Shown here: in pieces, positions 45,933-57,949 of the stretch
Position numbering within the stretch: the first letter of the stretch is position 1
Layout of the letters: every line of letters starts with the position of its first letter
NCBI GenBank assembly: GCA_015847255.1
Contig: JADLZK010008434.1
Coordinates: forward strand, 35,869-99,868
Source of the DNA: Hyparrhenia diplandra
Lineage: Eukaryota > Streptophyta > Magnoliopsida > Poales > Poaceae
Reading direction: 5' to 3'
Length of the DNA: 64,000 nucleotides
Program-made: the position numbers and the translations under genes
Notes under the pieces: generated by a model
The model's input: only the letters and a program-made list of their open reading frames with translations
Databases searched by the model: none
Told to the model about the DNA's origin: nothing

Positions 45933-48900
45933 CTAAGATGCTGACGTCTCTGCATCTCCATTATCAGAATTCGATGAACCGCCTCCATTGGCCATCTCAG
46001 TATCACCATCACTCTGATTCATGAACAGGTCTGCCTTGCTACGCCTTATCGACCCAACTTTCCTTTGTTCTAGAGCAAAAGAAATGAGCATGCTATGAGC
46101 AACGTTTCATCTGGCAAACAGTAAAATGAATGCAAGTTTCGGGTCTTACTTTTGCTGGTTATTGTGTTTCGAGTCACTGCTAAGAAGTCCTCCCAGGTGT
46201 ACTTCCGTAGTTCCTGCTTCTCTTTCTCAGTAAGCTCATAGTTTGGCTCCCTTCCACACATAAAAGCAGCCCTGCACAAAATTCGACACTGTCAGATTTG
46301 ATGATTCATGGTGAACCATTAGCTGCGCAACAAATTATGCATCGACATCGTATCAAAGCAACATCATTTGATCTTCACAAAGATACAATCAATGTCACAT
46401 ATTAGCATATTGCTTGTATCATTTAAACCAAATTAAGAATCAAAACAAGTAACCAATAATAGAGGCAAAATTTACTTTAGAAATCAGGCAATGAGAGAGC
46501 CTAACAAAGAATGATAACTAAACAAATCTGTATGGCGCGATCGAAATTTGTAGGCTTGGTGAGAAGCCAAACCACTGAACACTAAACTCTGTGACATGTT
46601 GGAGCATATATGTTTACCTAGGGAAAAACGGAAAGCTAACTTTACAGATGAAATAGAGAAGCCAAACCACTGAACAGTAAACTCTGACATGTTGGAGCAT
46701 ATATGTTTTACCTAGGGAAAACGGAAAGCTAACTTTTTTAAATCGCGGGCTATCGAATATAGCGGGAGCATGGCGAAAAGGCTATAACGCTAAGCGGCAT
46801 CGTGGCGACTGCTTCCGGCCGCTATAGCGCCGCTATTTTGGCGCTATAGCGCGCTATGGAACTTTACAGATGAAATAGATAGATTTTACGCAAGTATTTC
46901 TTTCTTTCTTTTTTCTCAAACACGCAGTCACACAGAAGAATTGCATATCATTTCATTAAGAAGGTTTGAAACACAGGAGAAGGGCAAGAGATCCTGTGAA
47001 TTTGTTGGGTAAGGTCATGTGGTTTTCCTGTTACGGGTGCGTTTGTAACTAGTTTCTTTTTGGGTAAAGTTGTGGTGGGTGGCATTTGATTTTGTATTCC
47101 CCTTTCTTTTCTCCTTAATGCAATAATATACAGCTCTCTATGTATTCAAGAACAAAAAAAGTGCTTCTGTAGCCCCACAATGACTAATATATATAGCTTC
47201 TTGTGTTGCCAAAAAGAGTACAAAGCAGCAAAAGGTGAAAACATAATGCAAACACTTGTGTTTCCAGGAAACACTACGGAAATAAACTTGATCTTGTGAA
47301 GATTTGAACTACAGTGAATGCATGCATATAGGCAATATCTGCATGTCATAACTCATACAAAAATGAACTAACTGGAATTCAGACTGAACACCAGAAGGAA
47401 CTGTTGTCTTTGTTAGGTCGTCTTTTTTGGTAGCCGGTGATTAAGTTTCTCTGAAGTAAGCAAGTGTGTGTGAGTATGTGTGGTGTGTGTGGGTTTGGGT
47501 CTATGTATGACTCTTTCTTCTTCTTTTAATATAATGATATGCAGCTCTCCTGCGTGTTCGAAAAAAAAAACAGTTGGATAATACCGAGAATTAACACAGG
47601 ATAGCATTATATGATCTTATTTAAAGCTAGTCAAAACATACTATGCCAGCAGGCTAACTTATTACTTTGAACACCATCTGGGTATATCAGATTGCATCAA
47701 GATGATATGAGCATTAGCTTGTGTTGGGAAAAGGTTAAAAGTTAGGTAAGAATGATGGAAACTTTGTGTTTAAAGAGAGGTGTGCAGCCATAGTCAAGCT
47801 AATACCTATCATAAAGCCGGGCTGCTTCTTCCTGTGTCCCAACAGTACCCAAGTGAATCTGTTTCTTGTCAACTTTTATGGCAGCCTGCCATTTCATGTT
47901 TTTGAAATAAACCCCTCTCATAATGCATGGTTCTTGATCCACGTACTGCTTTCTTCTATGTCGTTTTCTGCGCTTGATTTCCTTGCCTGAAATGATAAGG
48001 GGAAAAAATGCAATTTTCTTATCAGCTGTGCAGTAAACTCTAAAGTTCAACCAAAGCGGATTAAGATAAGAAACACAGAAGAAAAGGCACCAGGAGTCCT
48101 TTTAGGGAAAAATTATTTTTTAAAAAAAAGTGGAAGCGGGGAAAAGCTACAGGCACTAATGAAACATCCCCAGCACAGCGATATAAGAAAAGATTGTCAC
48201 ACAAACATTTCCTATTGCAAACTATATTCTTTAAGGAACTTCAGAATGTGACAATGAATAAAGCACAAGTTCTCGCGTCAAAAAAAAAGAAAGCACAACT
48301 TCTCTGAGATCTCCAATGCAGAATTCTAGAATATCAACTTCTATGCAAGTGCCATAACCACAAGTAATCTGGACTTTAAGTGAAGAACAAATGCTAACCA
48401 GACAGAATAAGAATGAAGTATAGACCTGGATAGTAATGGGTTTTCTCTTCCTTTGAATCATCAGAACCATTTGAGGATTTTTTGAGCACATCAGAAGTCT
48501 TTGCCTGCAACGAAAAGACAAATTTTGTTAAGAAAATTCATACTTGCCATCGTAGCCAACAAAATTTCGGTAAAGCTTGAAGCAGAATACAGGTACTACA
48601 CAAATGCCACTTCAAAACTCATCAGGCTATTTTAAGGAGAAACTGATACAACACAAGCAGGTAGCATCGACACAAACTGAGATATTTTTCCATTCGATTA
48701 TCTAGAAAAACATTTGACTGTGTGCACATGTGCACCAATATACTCCCGTGCAAGATCCTCAACATAGAAAAAAGTAATTATGCATACCAAGGGCAGTGGA
48801 TGCACACTGAATGGCTTCACATTGGAGTGCGCAACTTCCACAGTTTTTTTCATTTTCAAAGGGCTTAGGAAGATCAACTGGCAATGAGTCTTTCCCTGGA

Positions 48901-49210
48901 ACAAAAGGTAAACTCATGTGATTACTAAAAACAAGACTCATTTTTCATCATATCATACAAAAAGATATGACTGAAACGGAAAGTACATAAAGTTTCTATT
49001 TCAAACAGCAGACCATGATCGAAATGTTAGGTATAAATGACAGATGCGCTATGGCACTTCATATGCAGAACAAAAAAATATATGTTCTTTTCATTATAAC
49101 ATAAACCCTCTAAGCAATTTTATATCTTGGCTAGATATTTCAAGGTGCTAAATGAGTTTTCCCTTACCAGAACAAAGACCCAATAGTCGACGCCGCCTCA
49201 AGCTAACCAT
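45933..49210 (-). CDS. single-AP2-domain transcription factor (At4g13040/APD1-like)
   Basis: Six coding exons with GT/AG sites: 49210-49168, 48895-48788, 48504-48426, 47986-47806, 46271-46150, 46069-45933. The start MVSLRRRRLLGLCSGK is typical of the family. A basic cluster KRRKRHRRK (about residues 81-89) looks like a nuclear signal. The AP2 domain (about 100-150) begins RGVYFKNMKWQAAIKVDKKQ and has IHLGTVGTQEEAARLYDRAA, FMCGREPNYELTE. It ends in an acidic Ser/Asn-rich tail; ~222 aa. Arabidopsis At4g13040 (APD1) is linked to salicylic-acid defence; transfer of that role is inference. Oddity: an A7 run (T7 at 48844-48850) breaks the frame; with A6, exon 2 enters exon 3 in phase 0 and the rest is open. 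Probably the only live gene here. Confidence 0.92.
46561..46874 (+). repeat. intronic tandem duplication, 95-bp unit
   Basis: GAGAAGCCAAACCACTGAAC starts both copies (46561 and 46656). Copy 2 is interrupted at 46736-46859 by the element below and resumes with ACTTTACAGATGAAATAG. In intron 4 of the AP2 gene. Confidence 0.88.
46736..46859. mobile_element. 124-bp CTATAGCG-rich insertion, TSD AACTT
   Basis: Inserted into copy 2 of the intronic duplication, so the empty site is seen in copy 1. AACTT flanks both sides (46731-46735, 46860-46864). It contains many GCTATAGCG/CGCTAT motifs, nearly palindromic. Class unknown. Confidence 0.75.
46900..46965 (-). mobile_element. LINE 3' tail, minus orientation
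   Basis: T-rich start TTTTTTCTCAAACACGCAG, then AGAATTGCATATCATTTCAT; its reverse complement matches the tails below (ATGATATGCA..TCT..TGCGTGTTT..AAAA). Confidence 0.5.
47090..47160 (+). mobile_element. LINE 3' tail, plus orientation
   Basis: CTTAATGCAATAATATACAG, CTCTCTATGTATTCAAG and an A run, the common 3' end of grass L1-type elements; the body is truncated. Confidence 0.55.
47460..47570 (+). mobile_element. LINE 3' tail, plus orientation, second copy
   Basis: A GT-rich microsatellite-like part (47464-47492), then TTTTAATATAATGATATGCA, GCTCTCCTGCGTGTTCG and an A10 run. Confidence 0.6.
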
Positions 49211-49223
49211 ACTTGAATGCCAC

Positions 49224-50830
49224 CTGCAGCAGAGTCAGAAATATGAATATGAAGAGATAATAAACAAGTGCTAAATTCGAGACTAAAATAAGAATAAGAA
49301 AAAAAAAATCCATGCTTACGATGGCACTAACCATCATGTGGGCTAGAGAACACACTAACAGCACTCGTATTTTAGCAGACACACATTGTTCAAAGATTAA
49401 GATCTTACATAAAAGATACAAAGGATATAATCACAAAAAAGGATGAAGCTATTTTCTATTTGCACAGGATGGTAAGTTCCAACTCATTATCCAGTTCATT
49501 GTATCCCACAACTCATGTATTCTACCATCTCAATTGATCTTTGAATCACCTTGAAAAATGAGGTACTGACAGCTATATAAGTGGATCCGCAGGCCCTGAT
49601 CCTAAAATTCATAGCATTGACACAGGAGGCATATAGCCCGACTGAGTCAAATGGATTATCTGCAAGCCTGAGCATGAAAAGACTATAGACACAGTAACCA
49701 ACATGTATCCACAGTCAGAAACCCCAACACTTCCGTTTTGACAATCTGAAAGGAACTTCACATATAATACAGATCCGGAACGGCAACAGATGATCAGCAT
49801 TGGTGACAAGAGACCAACTTGTTGAAAACACCATCCTACTGCACCTCATTTCTGAAAGAGTCCCGTTCCTACCACTTGAGGGTACTAGTCGAATGAAGCA
49901 AAACTCAATGGGAGAGCAACCTAAATGCAGTAAAGTCGAATGAATAAATAACCCCCTAAAAATAGAAGCAAGAATCATGTGAGTGTACTCGTCACCACTG
50001 CCAGTTAGCACAAATGGGCAGGCACACTCGAGGGCCAGGGCCTACAGAATCTTGCTATACACCAGAGAGTTAAGTCCTGCGGACAGGACAGGAGCTTTCT
50101 CTTTGAACCGCAGGTCAGCGCTTATCTCCTCATCCCGCAATGAGTCTCCAAAGGCTCATACGGCTACAGAGAATTGCGTTGCACGATCTACAGTCATCGC
50201 CAGGCATTAAAACCAAGAGAAGTACAAGAACCAAGGCTTGCCTGCCCCTTCAAAGACTCATTTTTAGGCCGGCGTAATTCTCACCACAACAACCGCTACG
50301 TTATATGACTATTATTAAGCCAACCATCATCATCGACCTAATAACGAGAGGGAGAGAGAGAGAAAGAAACATGAAAAATCAATCACGAACAGAAACAGGG
50401 TGGGTGGCGAGACGTCTGGCCCAACCACCTCCTCTCCTCATCAGCCACCCAACACAACCCAACCCAAGCCTGGCAGCAGGCAACCCCCGCAAAGCAACCT
50501 CGCAGTCCAAAGAAACCCTCCAGAACGCGAGAATTCCGGCGCAAGCCCGTCCCCAACGACCGCCACCTTCCTTGCAATCAATCGGCCGCCGCCACGAGTC
50601 CACCCACGATAACACAAAACACAGCAGACGCAACGGAAAGCACCCGCCGGCCGGCGGCGTGGAATTCAGCAACGGTGGAAGCGGCGGCGGCGGCGGCGGT
50701 CAACCACAGCGCCGGCCGGCCGGGCGGAATTCAAGAACGACGACGACAAATCGGCCGTCAATGAATGAATGACGGCGTGACGTCGAACAGACACGCAGAG
50801 ACGTAGCGAGACGGACGAGAAGGTACGTAC
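49224..50830 (-). other. leader intron of the AP2 gene
   Basis: A GTACGTAC donor follows the GC-rich leader (exon end 50831), and CTGCTGCAG acceptor precedes GTGGCATTCAAGT and the ATG. A long first intron in the 5' UTR is common in grass transcription-factor genes. It was placed by splice consensus only. Confidence 0.55.
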
Positions 50831-51155
50831 CGGCGGTGCCGGCGGCCGGCGGGTGGAGCGAGGCTGCGCGGAGCGGGCGCGAGACGGTAAGGAGGGAGGG
50901 GGAACGAAAAGAAGTTGGTAGGAGAAGAAGTTGGCGAGGGATACAAAGAGGGTGGCTCACATCTACTACCACCACGGCACCACCTTTGTTTCTCTCTCCT
51001 CTCTCTCTGCTCTGGGATTGGGAGAGGAGGTTGCGACGACGAGGCGAGACGACTCGGCTCTTATCTACGGCCGCCTCCTTCCCTCCATCCCCCACACCTG
51101 CTCTTGGTCTTGGGTGGGGTGGTGGTTCCTCCTCCCGTTAATTACTTGGGATTTC
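50831..51155 (-). promoter_or_regulatory. 5' leader exon and core promoter of the AP2 gene
   Basis: The minus strand has TATAAATA at 51190-51183, about 30 nt above a GC/CT-rich leader with CTCTCTCT-type runs (50985-51010 plus strand). A start-stop codon pair ATGTGA lies in the leader near 50963, a possible minimal uORF. Start of transcription is inferred from the TATA position. Confidence 0.4.
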
Positions 51156-51239
51156 CTCCATACGTTCCGTTTTTATTTTATTTATTTATATTGTTTTTTT
51201 TTTTTGTGAAGGGCATCGGTGACGTCTCGCCGTAGCGGG

Positions 51240-51600
51240 GTGGGCGGGCGGCCTCGTCTCAGCGTTGGCTGCTGGAGGGTGGGGCCAGGGGAGAGGATGG
51301 ATTATGGATGGACGGGTTTGCCCCTGCGGCAACGCCCGTGGACTTTACAAGGTCAAGGGACACGCTGATAAATCTCTAGTCTAGCTAGCCGTCTACTAGG
51401 TAATAAAATAAATAAATGTTAAAATATATGGTGTAGAGTGTAGGACTCCTCTCGTGAAAACTGCACGTGTTGCCAATTGGTGTAATCACCTGCGGAGGGT
51501 GATACCTAAACTACGCGGTACCAAAGTTAGGCATACTAGAGTGCAGGACACCTATAAAAAAACTCAATGTTAGTAATGGTTTTGTTTAATTTAATATATA
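51240..51600. other. upstream flank of AP2 gene, no gene
   Basis: Mixed composition. It ends at the insertion site (A/T) of the Helitron at 51601. Confidence 0.35.
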
Positions 51601-51604
51601 CTAG

Positions 51605-51840
51605 CAAATATATGCACGTGCGTTGCAGCGGGATACACTCTGCTTCCTGTTGCGATCGTTCATGGAAGCGCGTCTGCGCCACCTTGGATACATGCTCGTG
51701 CGTTGCAACGGGATACACCTTGGATACATGCTCGTGCGTTGCAACGGGATACACTCTCCTTCTGTTGCGATCGTTCATGGAAGCGATACATGCTCGTGCG
51801 TTGCAGAGCGGGATACACTCTCCTTCTGTTGCGATCTGCG
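51605..51840 (+). repeat. four copies of the Helitron 3' terminal motif
   Basis: TGCACGTGCGTTGCAGCGGG (51613), TGCTCGTGCGTTGCAACGGG (about 51691 and 51730), and TGCTCGTGCGTTGCAGAGCG (about 51790), each followed by ATACAC. Copies 1, 3 and 4 also carry a TTCTGTTGCGATCGTTCATG-like segment. Confidence 0.88.
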
Positions 51841-51887
51841 CCACCTAACTTCCCGTCTCTCGGTCGCCTCTATTGTCTCCCTATCGA

Positions 51888-52020
51888 GCCGCTTGGTCGC
51901 CTCATTGTCTCGGCAAGCATGTCCGACACGCGTTTCTATTTGGACAATTTGATCCCGCTTGGTCGCCTCATTGTCTCGGCAAGCATGTCCGACACGCGTT
52001 TCTTATTTGGATAATTTGAT
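51888..52020 (+). repeat. tandem duplication, ~66-bp unit
   Basis: GCTTGGTCGCCTCATTGTCT, then GGCAAGCATGTCCGACACGC and a TATTTGGA.AATTTGATC end, twice in succession; copy 2 has one extra T. Confidence 0.88.
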
Positions 52021-52825
52021 CCGCCCCACTGCACCAGCGTCGGTGGATAGAGGTGGTAGTCAAGCGATCGGTTCAATCCAATCCATGGCAAGTCATAATT
52101 TGATGATGTTTTCTCATAATTTTCTCATGGTGACACGGCAGTTCAGATTACACATTTTAAGACTGCGATCAACACCTTTCATAAGCCGTATGAGACTAAA
52201 CAACAAAAGCGAAATATAGAACATATGGAATATACTTGCAAGCTAAAATAACAAACAAACAGATCAAAACAGCTAGGCTCGCGGAGATTCAATAAATGGG
52301 CCCAATAGCCTACATCTTGTTGATCTAGCTAGGCTCTGATAGGCTCTGTTGTGGACTCGTTTTGTTGGGTATTTGCCTCTTGGGTCGTGATTTGATTTGT
52401 TTTTTTTTTTTCAAGTACTTTATTAGGAGGCGGAGGACATAAATTTTGGTGAACGAAAATTTCAGTAAGTATAAATTTTATCCCATTCTAGAAAACGTGA
52501 GAGAAAAATATAAAACAAAAGTTACGGAATTAACATCAGAAGGAGAAATAGGAAATAGATATAGAAAAATAAAATGTAATTTGGGAGGGCGCGGATGGGC
52601 TCACGGGCACAACTTCTTTTGCGGAAGAAAAGGAGTTTCCATTGATTACGGAGCGGGCTCACGAGAAAAGGAATTTACATCGGACATGATTACCGATCGG
52701 GCGGTTGGCCAAGGAAAACAGTGCACGTTCTTTCACGTGGGCTTTTCGAGTCCCGTATAAATATGGAAGAGGTGAAAGAAAACGATGGTGAAAAAAAAAA
52801 GTGGAATTTTCGCTCTTTATTAGTA

Positions 52826-54068
52826 CTAGCAAGAATGCCCGTGCGTTGCAACGGGAAGCACATCTTATTTTGGTAATTTTGTAGACCTCTTTATAAATGA
52901 TGGCTAAAACTTAAACATATAATTTGCCACTATTATTAAAATAAATAATTGTTTATTTAGTGAGCAGTGAATTAATTAGTTTAGCAAAGTTGCCCATGTG
53001 TTGCAATAAAATGTACATCGTGCATGGTCATAGATAATTTATTTATTGCTTAGAAATTTAAACTATTACTTCATGCATTTAAATTAGTCATCTAATTTTG
53101 CTCTATATCACACGCACGTGTTTTTATTTTCTATTTTATACATAGCTAGTGATATTGGCTTGAATCAAATAAACAAATTCTTGTAGACGTCTTTAAAATT
53201 ATAGTTGTAGCTTACACTTAAATAAATTATCACATTTTTAATTTAAATAATTAAAATTAACTGCCGGTTTACAAAAAGTTAGTTAGTGATTGGAAACGAT
53301 AATACCCTTATCTTATTACGCATCTGCTTATCCTCTTCATCGAAGACCGTCGTAGTTTGGAACTCCCTTCCGCAGGCGAGCGCACCGGCCGGCGTGGACG
53401 CCGTCCAGAGGTGAGCGTGCTGGCTGGGGACGCCGTTGAGTGCTCTAAACGCTCTCTTCTCGCCCGACGCTGATGCCCTGCTTCAGTGCCTTACTGCACG
53501 GTTGCCCCTGCGTACCAGCCTTATCAAGCCCGCCCTCATCGCTCTCGCTGCACTCGTCTTCCCGCTCCATGTCTCTGTGGCGCCGTCACCCTGCCTCGCC
53601 CACGTCGTCCTCCCCTAATTCCATGCCATGGCTGAAGCAGGTTGCCCAGATTGTGTGTGGATTGGATTGGGTACCAGATCTGCTGGATTCGATTTTGGGG
53701 AGGGGATCCAAAGAGATATTATGGCTCTGTGCCGCTGGCCATGGAGCAAAATTATCAATTTGATTTTATATACAACTTGTCTTTCTAGAGTTAGTTTGTT
53801 TTGGAATTGGATTTGGATCGCTATGGGATTTTGATTTAGACTTACTTTGGTCACCTTGCTTGCCGACTTGTTCTCAAGCGACAGACAACATCCGTGTAGA
53901 GTCAGGACTCAACAGGGAGGCAGTGGCTAACAAAAACCGAGGAGGGGACACGGCGACTCCACCGGAAGACCAAACACGGAGAATAAAAGAGGTGGAAGGA
54001 AAGGGCGAAAGAAAACGGAGGTGAAAAAAAAGTGGCAGAAATTTTCGCTATTTAATAGTAGGTATAGA
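52826..54068 (-). mobile_element. Helitron B, nested in Helitron A
   Basis: The 3' end is CTAG at 52826-52829 with TGCCCGTGCGTTGCAACGGG next to it. The 5' end is TCTATACCTACTATTAAATA on the minus strand from 54068. It sits between A (52825) and T (54069), the strict Helitron target. Removing it rejoins Helitron A's 5' end. Near the 5' end it shares GAAAGAAAACG..GGTGAAAAAAAA..GTGG with Helitron A, so they are one family. Inside is a GC-rich segment (53340-53640) without a recognised domain, possibly captured. Confidence 0.82.
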
Positions 54069-54074
54069 TATAGA

Positions 54075-56320
54075 TATAAGTAGATTTATGTGTGAAAGTC
54101 AACTATTCTTTCAACCTTGTGCTCCCAAGTCCAATATTTATTGGCAACGAATAATGTATCAATGGGTGTAGAAAAACTATGTAGCACACACATGTCGTAA
54201 ACCGTAACGTAAACCGTAACGGGGACTAGACGAAACACCGCATCCTCTCTTTTAATGTTCCCACGTGACGACAACAACGACGATCACACCCAACCGCATT
54301 TCTTTCGTGGTGAACTACTGCTTGTCTTATTCTCACCGGTAACCACCACCACCACCAGACCACAAGGAACTCGGTTCACTATTCATCTCTTTTCCATTTT
54401 CTTTGGCGCGTCGATCTTCACCCTTTCAAAACTTCAATGTCGCCTCCACCCATTGCACTGCCAGTCCACCAATAGTAGGCTTAGAAATACCTAGCCTCTT
54501 GGGTATTTCTTTTAATCCCATCCTCTAGAATTTGGACTATAACATTTTCACAAACTCAAACCATAACCCCCTACGTGCCTAGGGGTGAAGTTCTAGCTGA
54601 AAGTGCATCCACACATTTTTTTGAACTAGTGACAATGCAAATAGAGAAACTAATTAGATTTATGAAGCATTCAAGCCAATGAGGAATATGTAATGTGAAA
54701 GTAACAAATGGAGACCGCCTCAACCATATCCGCTCACATTCTTAAAGTGAAGGATGTTGCCACAATTGGACGATAATAGATGAAAATGGGTATTTTTTTT
54801 TTTTTTTTGTATTTGCCAATCTTTAATATTAATTAAAATGCCATACTATCATGGGAATCAATTCTAAGTGTCTAATTGCGGGTGTTTATGTGCTCAAGAT
54901 CATTTAAGAAAAGACATATGCACCATAGGAGCATCATCTGTTTTGACTTTTAGAGTGTAGTTTTACATTGCTTGGAATTTCTAGAAGGCCAAGAATTTTG
55001 AGTTCTTAGTGATTGGCTTGGTAATTTTGGACCAACTTTCAAGCAAGGGTCTTAGGCTAAATTATTTTGTTTGAGCGGGTTTTTGCCAAAAATCTCGTGT
55101 GGTGGCACGTGTTGGATGTGGAAACTTTGGATCGATGAATGGCTTGTAGGAAAACTTTTAAGCTTAATAATGTTGTCTATTTTAAGTACTTGTGTTTTTG
55201 AGCTTTTGAATGGTGTTTTGCTGGTTTAATGACCATGACCATGCATATCTTTATCTTCATATGTTTATTGTCATGTTCAATTTCTTCTAATTGTTTGTGC
55301 TATATCATGTCATATGCATCACACTCTTTATATACCTTCTAACACACCAGCTTGCATTACTTATTCTTATTCTTTGTGCTAGTGTTTGCTCTTGTGTAGC
55401 TAGCTTCCTTTTTTATAGCAATGTAGAGCATTCATTAATCACTGGCAGGATTACAATCACCCGCAACTATTCCCAACAATCACTGCGGGATATAGTCTAG
55501 CCAAAATAGGGCGCGTTACGTGGCCGACACCATCCTAGCACATCGATGGGCCACGAGTTAGCATCCCTATACACCCAAATAATATCGAAACTAGAAAAGC
55601 TCCTTCCTTACTTAGCTTGTGTAGCTAAGTAACCTTGCTTAGGTTGTGTAACTAAGTAGTTGCTCTCTAGTGGTGTTGTAGTAGTGTAACTAGCTGAGTA
55701 GTTTCTAGTGTAGTGTTAGTAGTGCTTGTGCTTTTTGTGTGTTTTTCTTACTAGTATATATGTGCAAGAGCTCGCTTATGCTTAGTTGACTAGTTGCATA
55801 GGATCGTGTGACCTTGCTAACTAGAATTGTTTAGGTAAGCTCCTACTAGCTCAACGCCTTATTACTTACTTAGGTTAAGATATTTTATAAGATGCTTATG
55901 ACATAGAGGATGTAGTCTTGGCTAGATCGGTTAGTTTAATATGTGTTTGTTTGATTAGCCAACACAATCAGTATTTCAAAGGATTATCCACCCGCTAGTT
56001 AAGCCATCTCAACCCTACAACATGTGTGACACGTCCTTTGCATCTCTTAAATTTACAATAGGTGCACAACATACTGCCTATTTTGAGTTGACTCAACATT
56101 TGAAGAAAGTATTATATAAGACTAAGATTCTAATGAACCTTATTTGACTTGATTGGATTAAAAAAAGACCATGTTCTGTTAAATCTAATGGAAGGTTTTG
56201 GTTTGTGAATGATTCACCATTTGTTTGGTTCTTATCATGTTAGTTTGTAGGCAATAAGGACGTAGAGACGTAGGCCTTCTTATCAATGGGGCCCACTTTC
56301 TAGTTTCATCGTAATCCCTC
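54075..56320. other. 2.2 kb without a recognised gene
   Basis: AT-rich, only short frames. Near 55598-55760 there are many local TAGTGT/AGCTAAGTAG repeats. No MITE ends or protein motif were found. Confidence 0.4.
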
Positions 56321-56760
56321 TGTCATAGAAAGATTGTTATTCTCGTCTTTTCCAAGAAGTCAATCACTTTTACCTTTAGTAAATACATAAAAAGTCATTA
56401 TATTTATGTTGTAAAATTAGTACAATTAGACAAATCACTAAGAATATTTTTATAATAACTTATTTAGAAATATAATTATTTCTATTTTTATAAATTTAGT
56501 CATTTTTAGAAAAAAAAATAAGTACTAAACCTATAGCTAGGTTCTCTTTAGAACTGGGGGGGAGTACTCCCTCGGTCCCAAAATATTTATCACTTAGCGC
56601 TTCGGTAAAAAAAAACTTTAGTTAAATATATATTAAAATATGTTAATATTTATGGTACTATGGTTAGAAAGATTTTTAAATCTAGTTTTTAATAAATTTA
56701 TAAAATTTATTTAAAGATATAAACATTACACATATTTTTTCCAAATCAAGTCAAATTTGT
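56319..56760. repeat. degraded Stowaway/mariner-type MITE remnants
   Basis: TACTCCCTCGGTCCCAAAAT at 56566-56585 is a Stowaway left tip; the matching right tip was not found. An ATCCCTCTGTCATAGAAAG start at 56322 resembles the same family. The AT-rich bodies carry no gene. Confidence 0.5.
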
Positions 56761-57436
56761 GGACACGCATCAACAACTAACGTTTTGATTAGAGCATGTA
56801 CTACAGGTTACCTAAATCTGCACGCTCACTATACACTGACACGCACACGTGTGTACATAACTCGAGGCTAGCGCCACGAGGGAATAGAAGCAGGAGCGGG
56901 CAAAAGCGAAGCTGGAAATCTTGTGGCACGTGCGCAGGGGTAAAATGGTCATTGGGGTGATAGTTCGATGACACGAGCGCGATGGCCGGACGCTTCCTTC
57001 CGTTTGCGACGTCCGAAAACCGGGCAAGAGACGCCGCCGACAGCAACACTTCGTCCGCTTGGCTCCCTCCCCGTGTTCGCTTTCAGCAGCAAGGGACGGA
57101 CGTGCCTCCTCCACAATTAAACGCCAGGACCGACATGTCTTTGTGTGCGTCGCTTCGTTTATTCTTCTGGGCAATAATCCACAATTAAAATATAAATATC
57201 TCCCTATTTGACTATGTACTTTTTAGACTGACGATAGTAACAAGGATCCCGGGAAAGTGGGCTGGGATTTGAACCCCGGTGGGTAGCGATTTAGAGGATA
57301 AATTATTATAAGCGGGCTTAGATTTGGAGCATTATTTGGGCTGGGCTTAGACTAAGTCGACCTAGTTAAGATGGGCTTACCTCATACTACTATTTGCTTG
57401 TCCCAAGCAGATCAGTTATTATGTATCATGTATGTA

Positions 57437-57673
57437 CTCCCTCCGTCCCAAAATAAACGGCGTTTTGGGTTTTTCGTGCCACAAGTTTGACTCGATTTGT
57501 AGAAAATCGTAGAAGATTTAAATCTCTAAATAAATTTGTTAAAAAAACTAGATCAAAAGATCTTTCCAATGATACTAATTATGTAATATAAATATTAATC
57601 CTATTTTAATATATAATTGCTTAGGTAGATGTTTCTCGGGCTTAAAACGTCATTTATTTTGGGACGGAGGGAG
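57437..57673. mobile_element. Stowaway MITE (Tc1/mariner)
   Basis: CTCCCTCCGTCCCAAAATAA at the left and TTATTTTGGGACGGAGGGAG at the right are the family TIRs; TA on both sides (57435-57436, 57674-57675) is the target duplication. 237 bp, AT-rich inside. Confidence 0.95.
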
Positions 57674-57949
57674 TATGTACTCCTCTTGCTAAAAAAAAAA
57701 GACATGCTTCCCTCCCTCCCCCCCACCCCCACCCCCCACCTCTTAAAAAAAGTAACATACTGATTTGAAATTTGTAAGCACCGATTAGACTTATATCAAA
57801 TATTATAAACATTTGCATTTCCAAATAAGTTTGTCAAGAGTATTTATTTCTCTATGTATCTATGATACTCATTACCCATCATAAATACTAGTGATTTTTC
57901 TGTATGTCAAATTTGAAATTCCTTTGACCAGGAGGAACAAAGACATTCT

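Larger units (their letters stand above)
51601..54074 (-). mobile_element. Helitron A, minus strand, interrupted by Helitron B
   Basis: The 3' end is at the left: CTAG at 51601-51604 (minus strand ...CTAG followed by T), preceded on the minus strand by the GTTGCAACGCACG-type terminal motif of grass Helitrons. The 5' end is TCTATA at 54074-54069, interrupted by Helitron B, and resumes as TACTAATAAAGAGCGAAAAT at 52825 and below. No Rep/helicase, so non-autonomous. Own sequence about 1.23 kb. Confidence 0.78.

Noticed and set aside
50758..50946. In-frame N-terminal extension of the AP2 protein through the leader exon
   Set aside because: The frame is open across the inferred splice to the ATG at 49210, but it has no upstream ATG (it would begin at TTG), so the downstream ATG is kept.
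50305..51141. 155-codon and 101-codon frames near the AP2 leader
   Set aside because: Low-complexity Arg/Pro/Ser composition; the region is better explained as leader exon and promoter.
56792..57200. Third Harbinger-like element starting TTA-GAGCATGTACTAC
   Set aside because: The left tip is weak and no right tip (GTACATGC plus TTA) was found.
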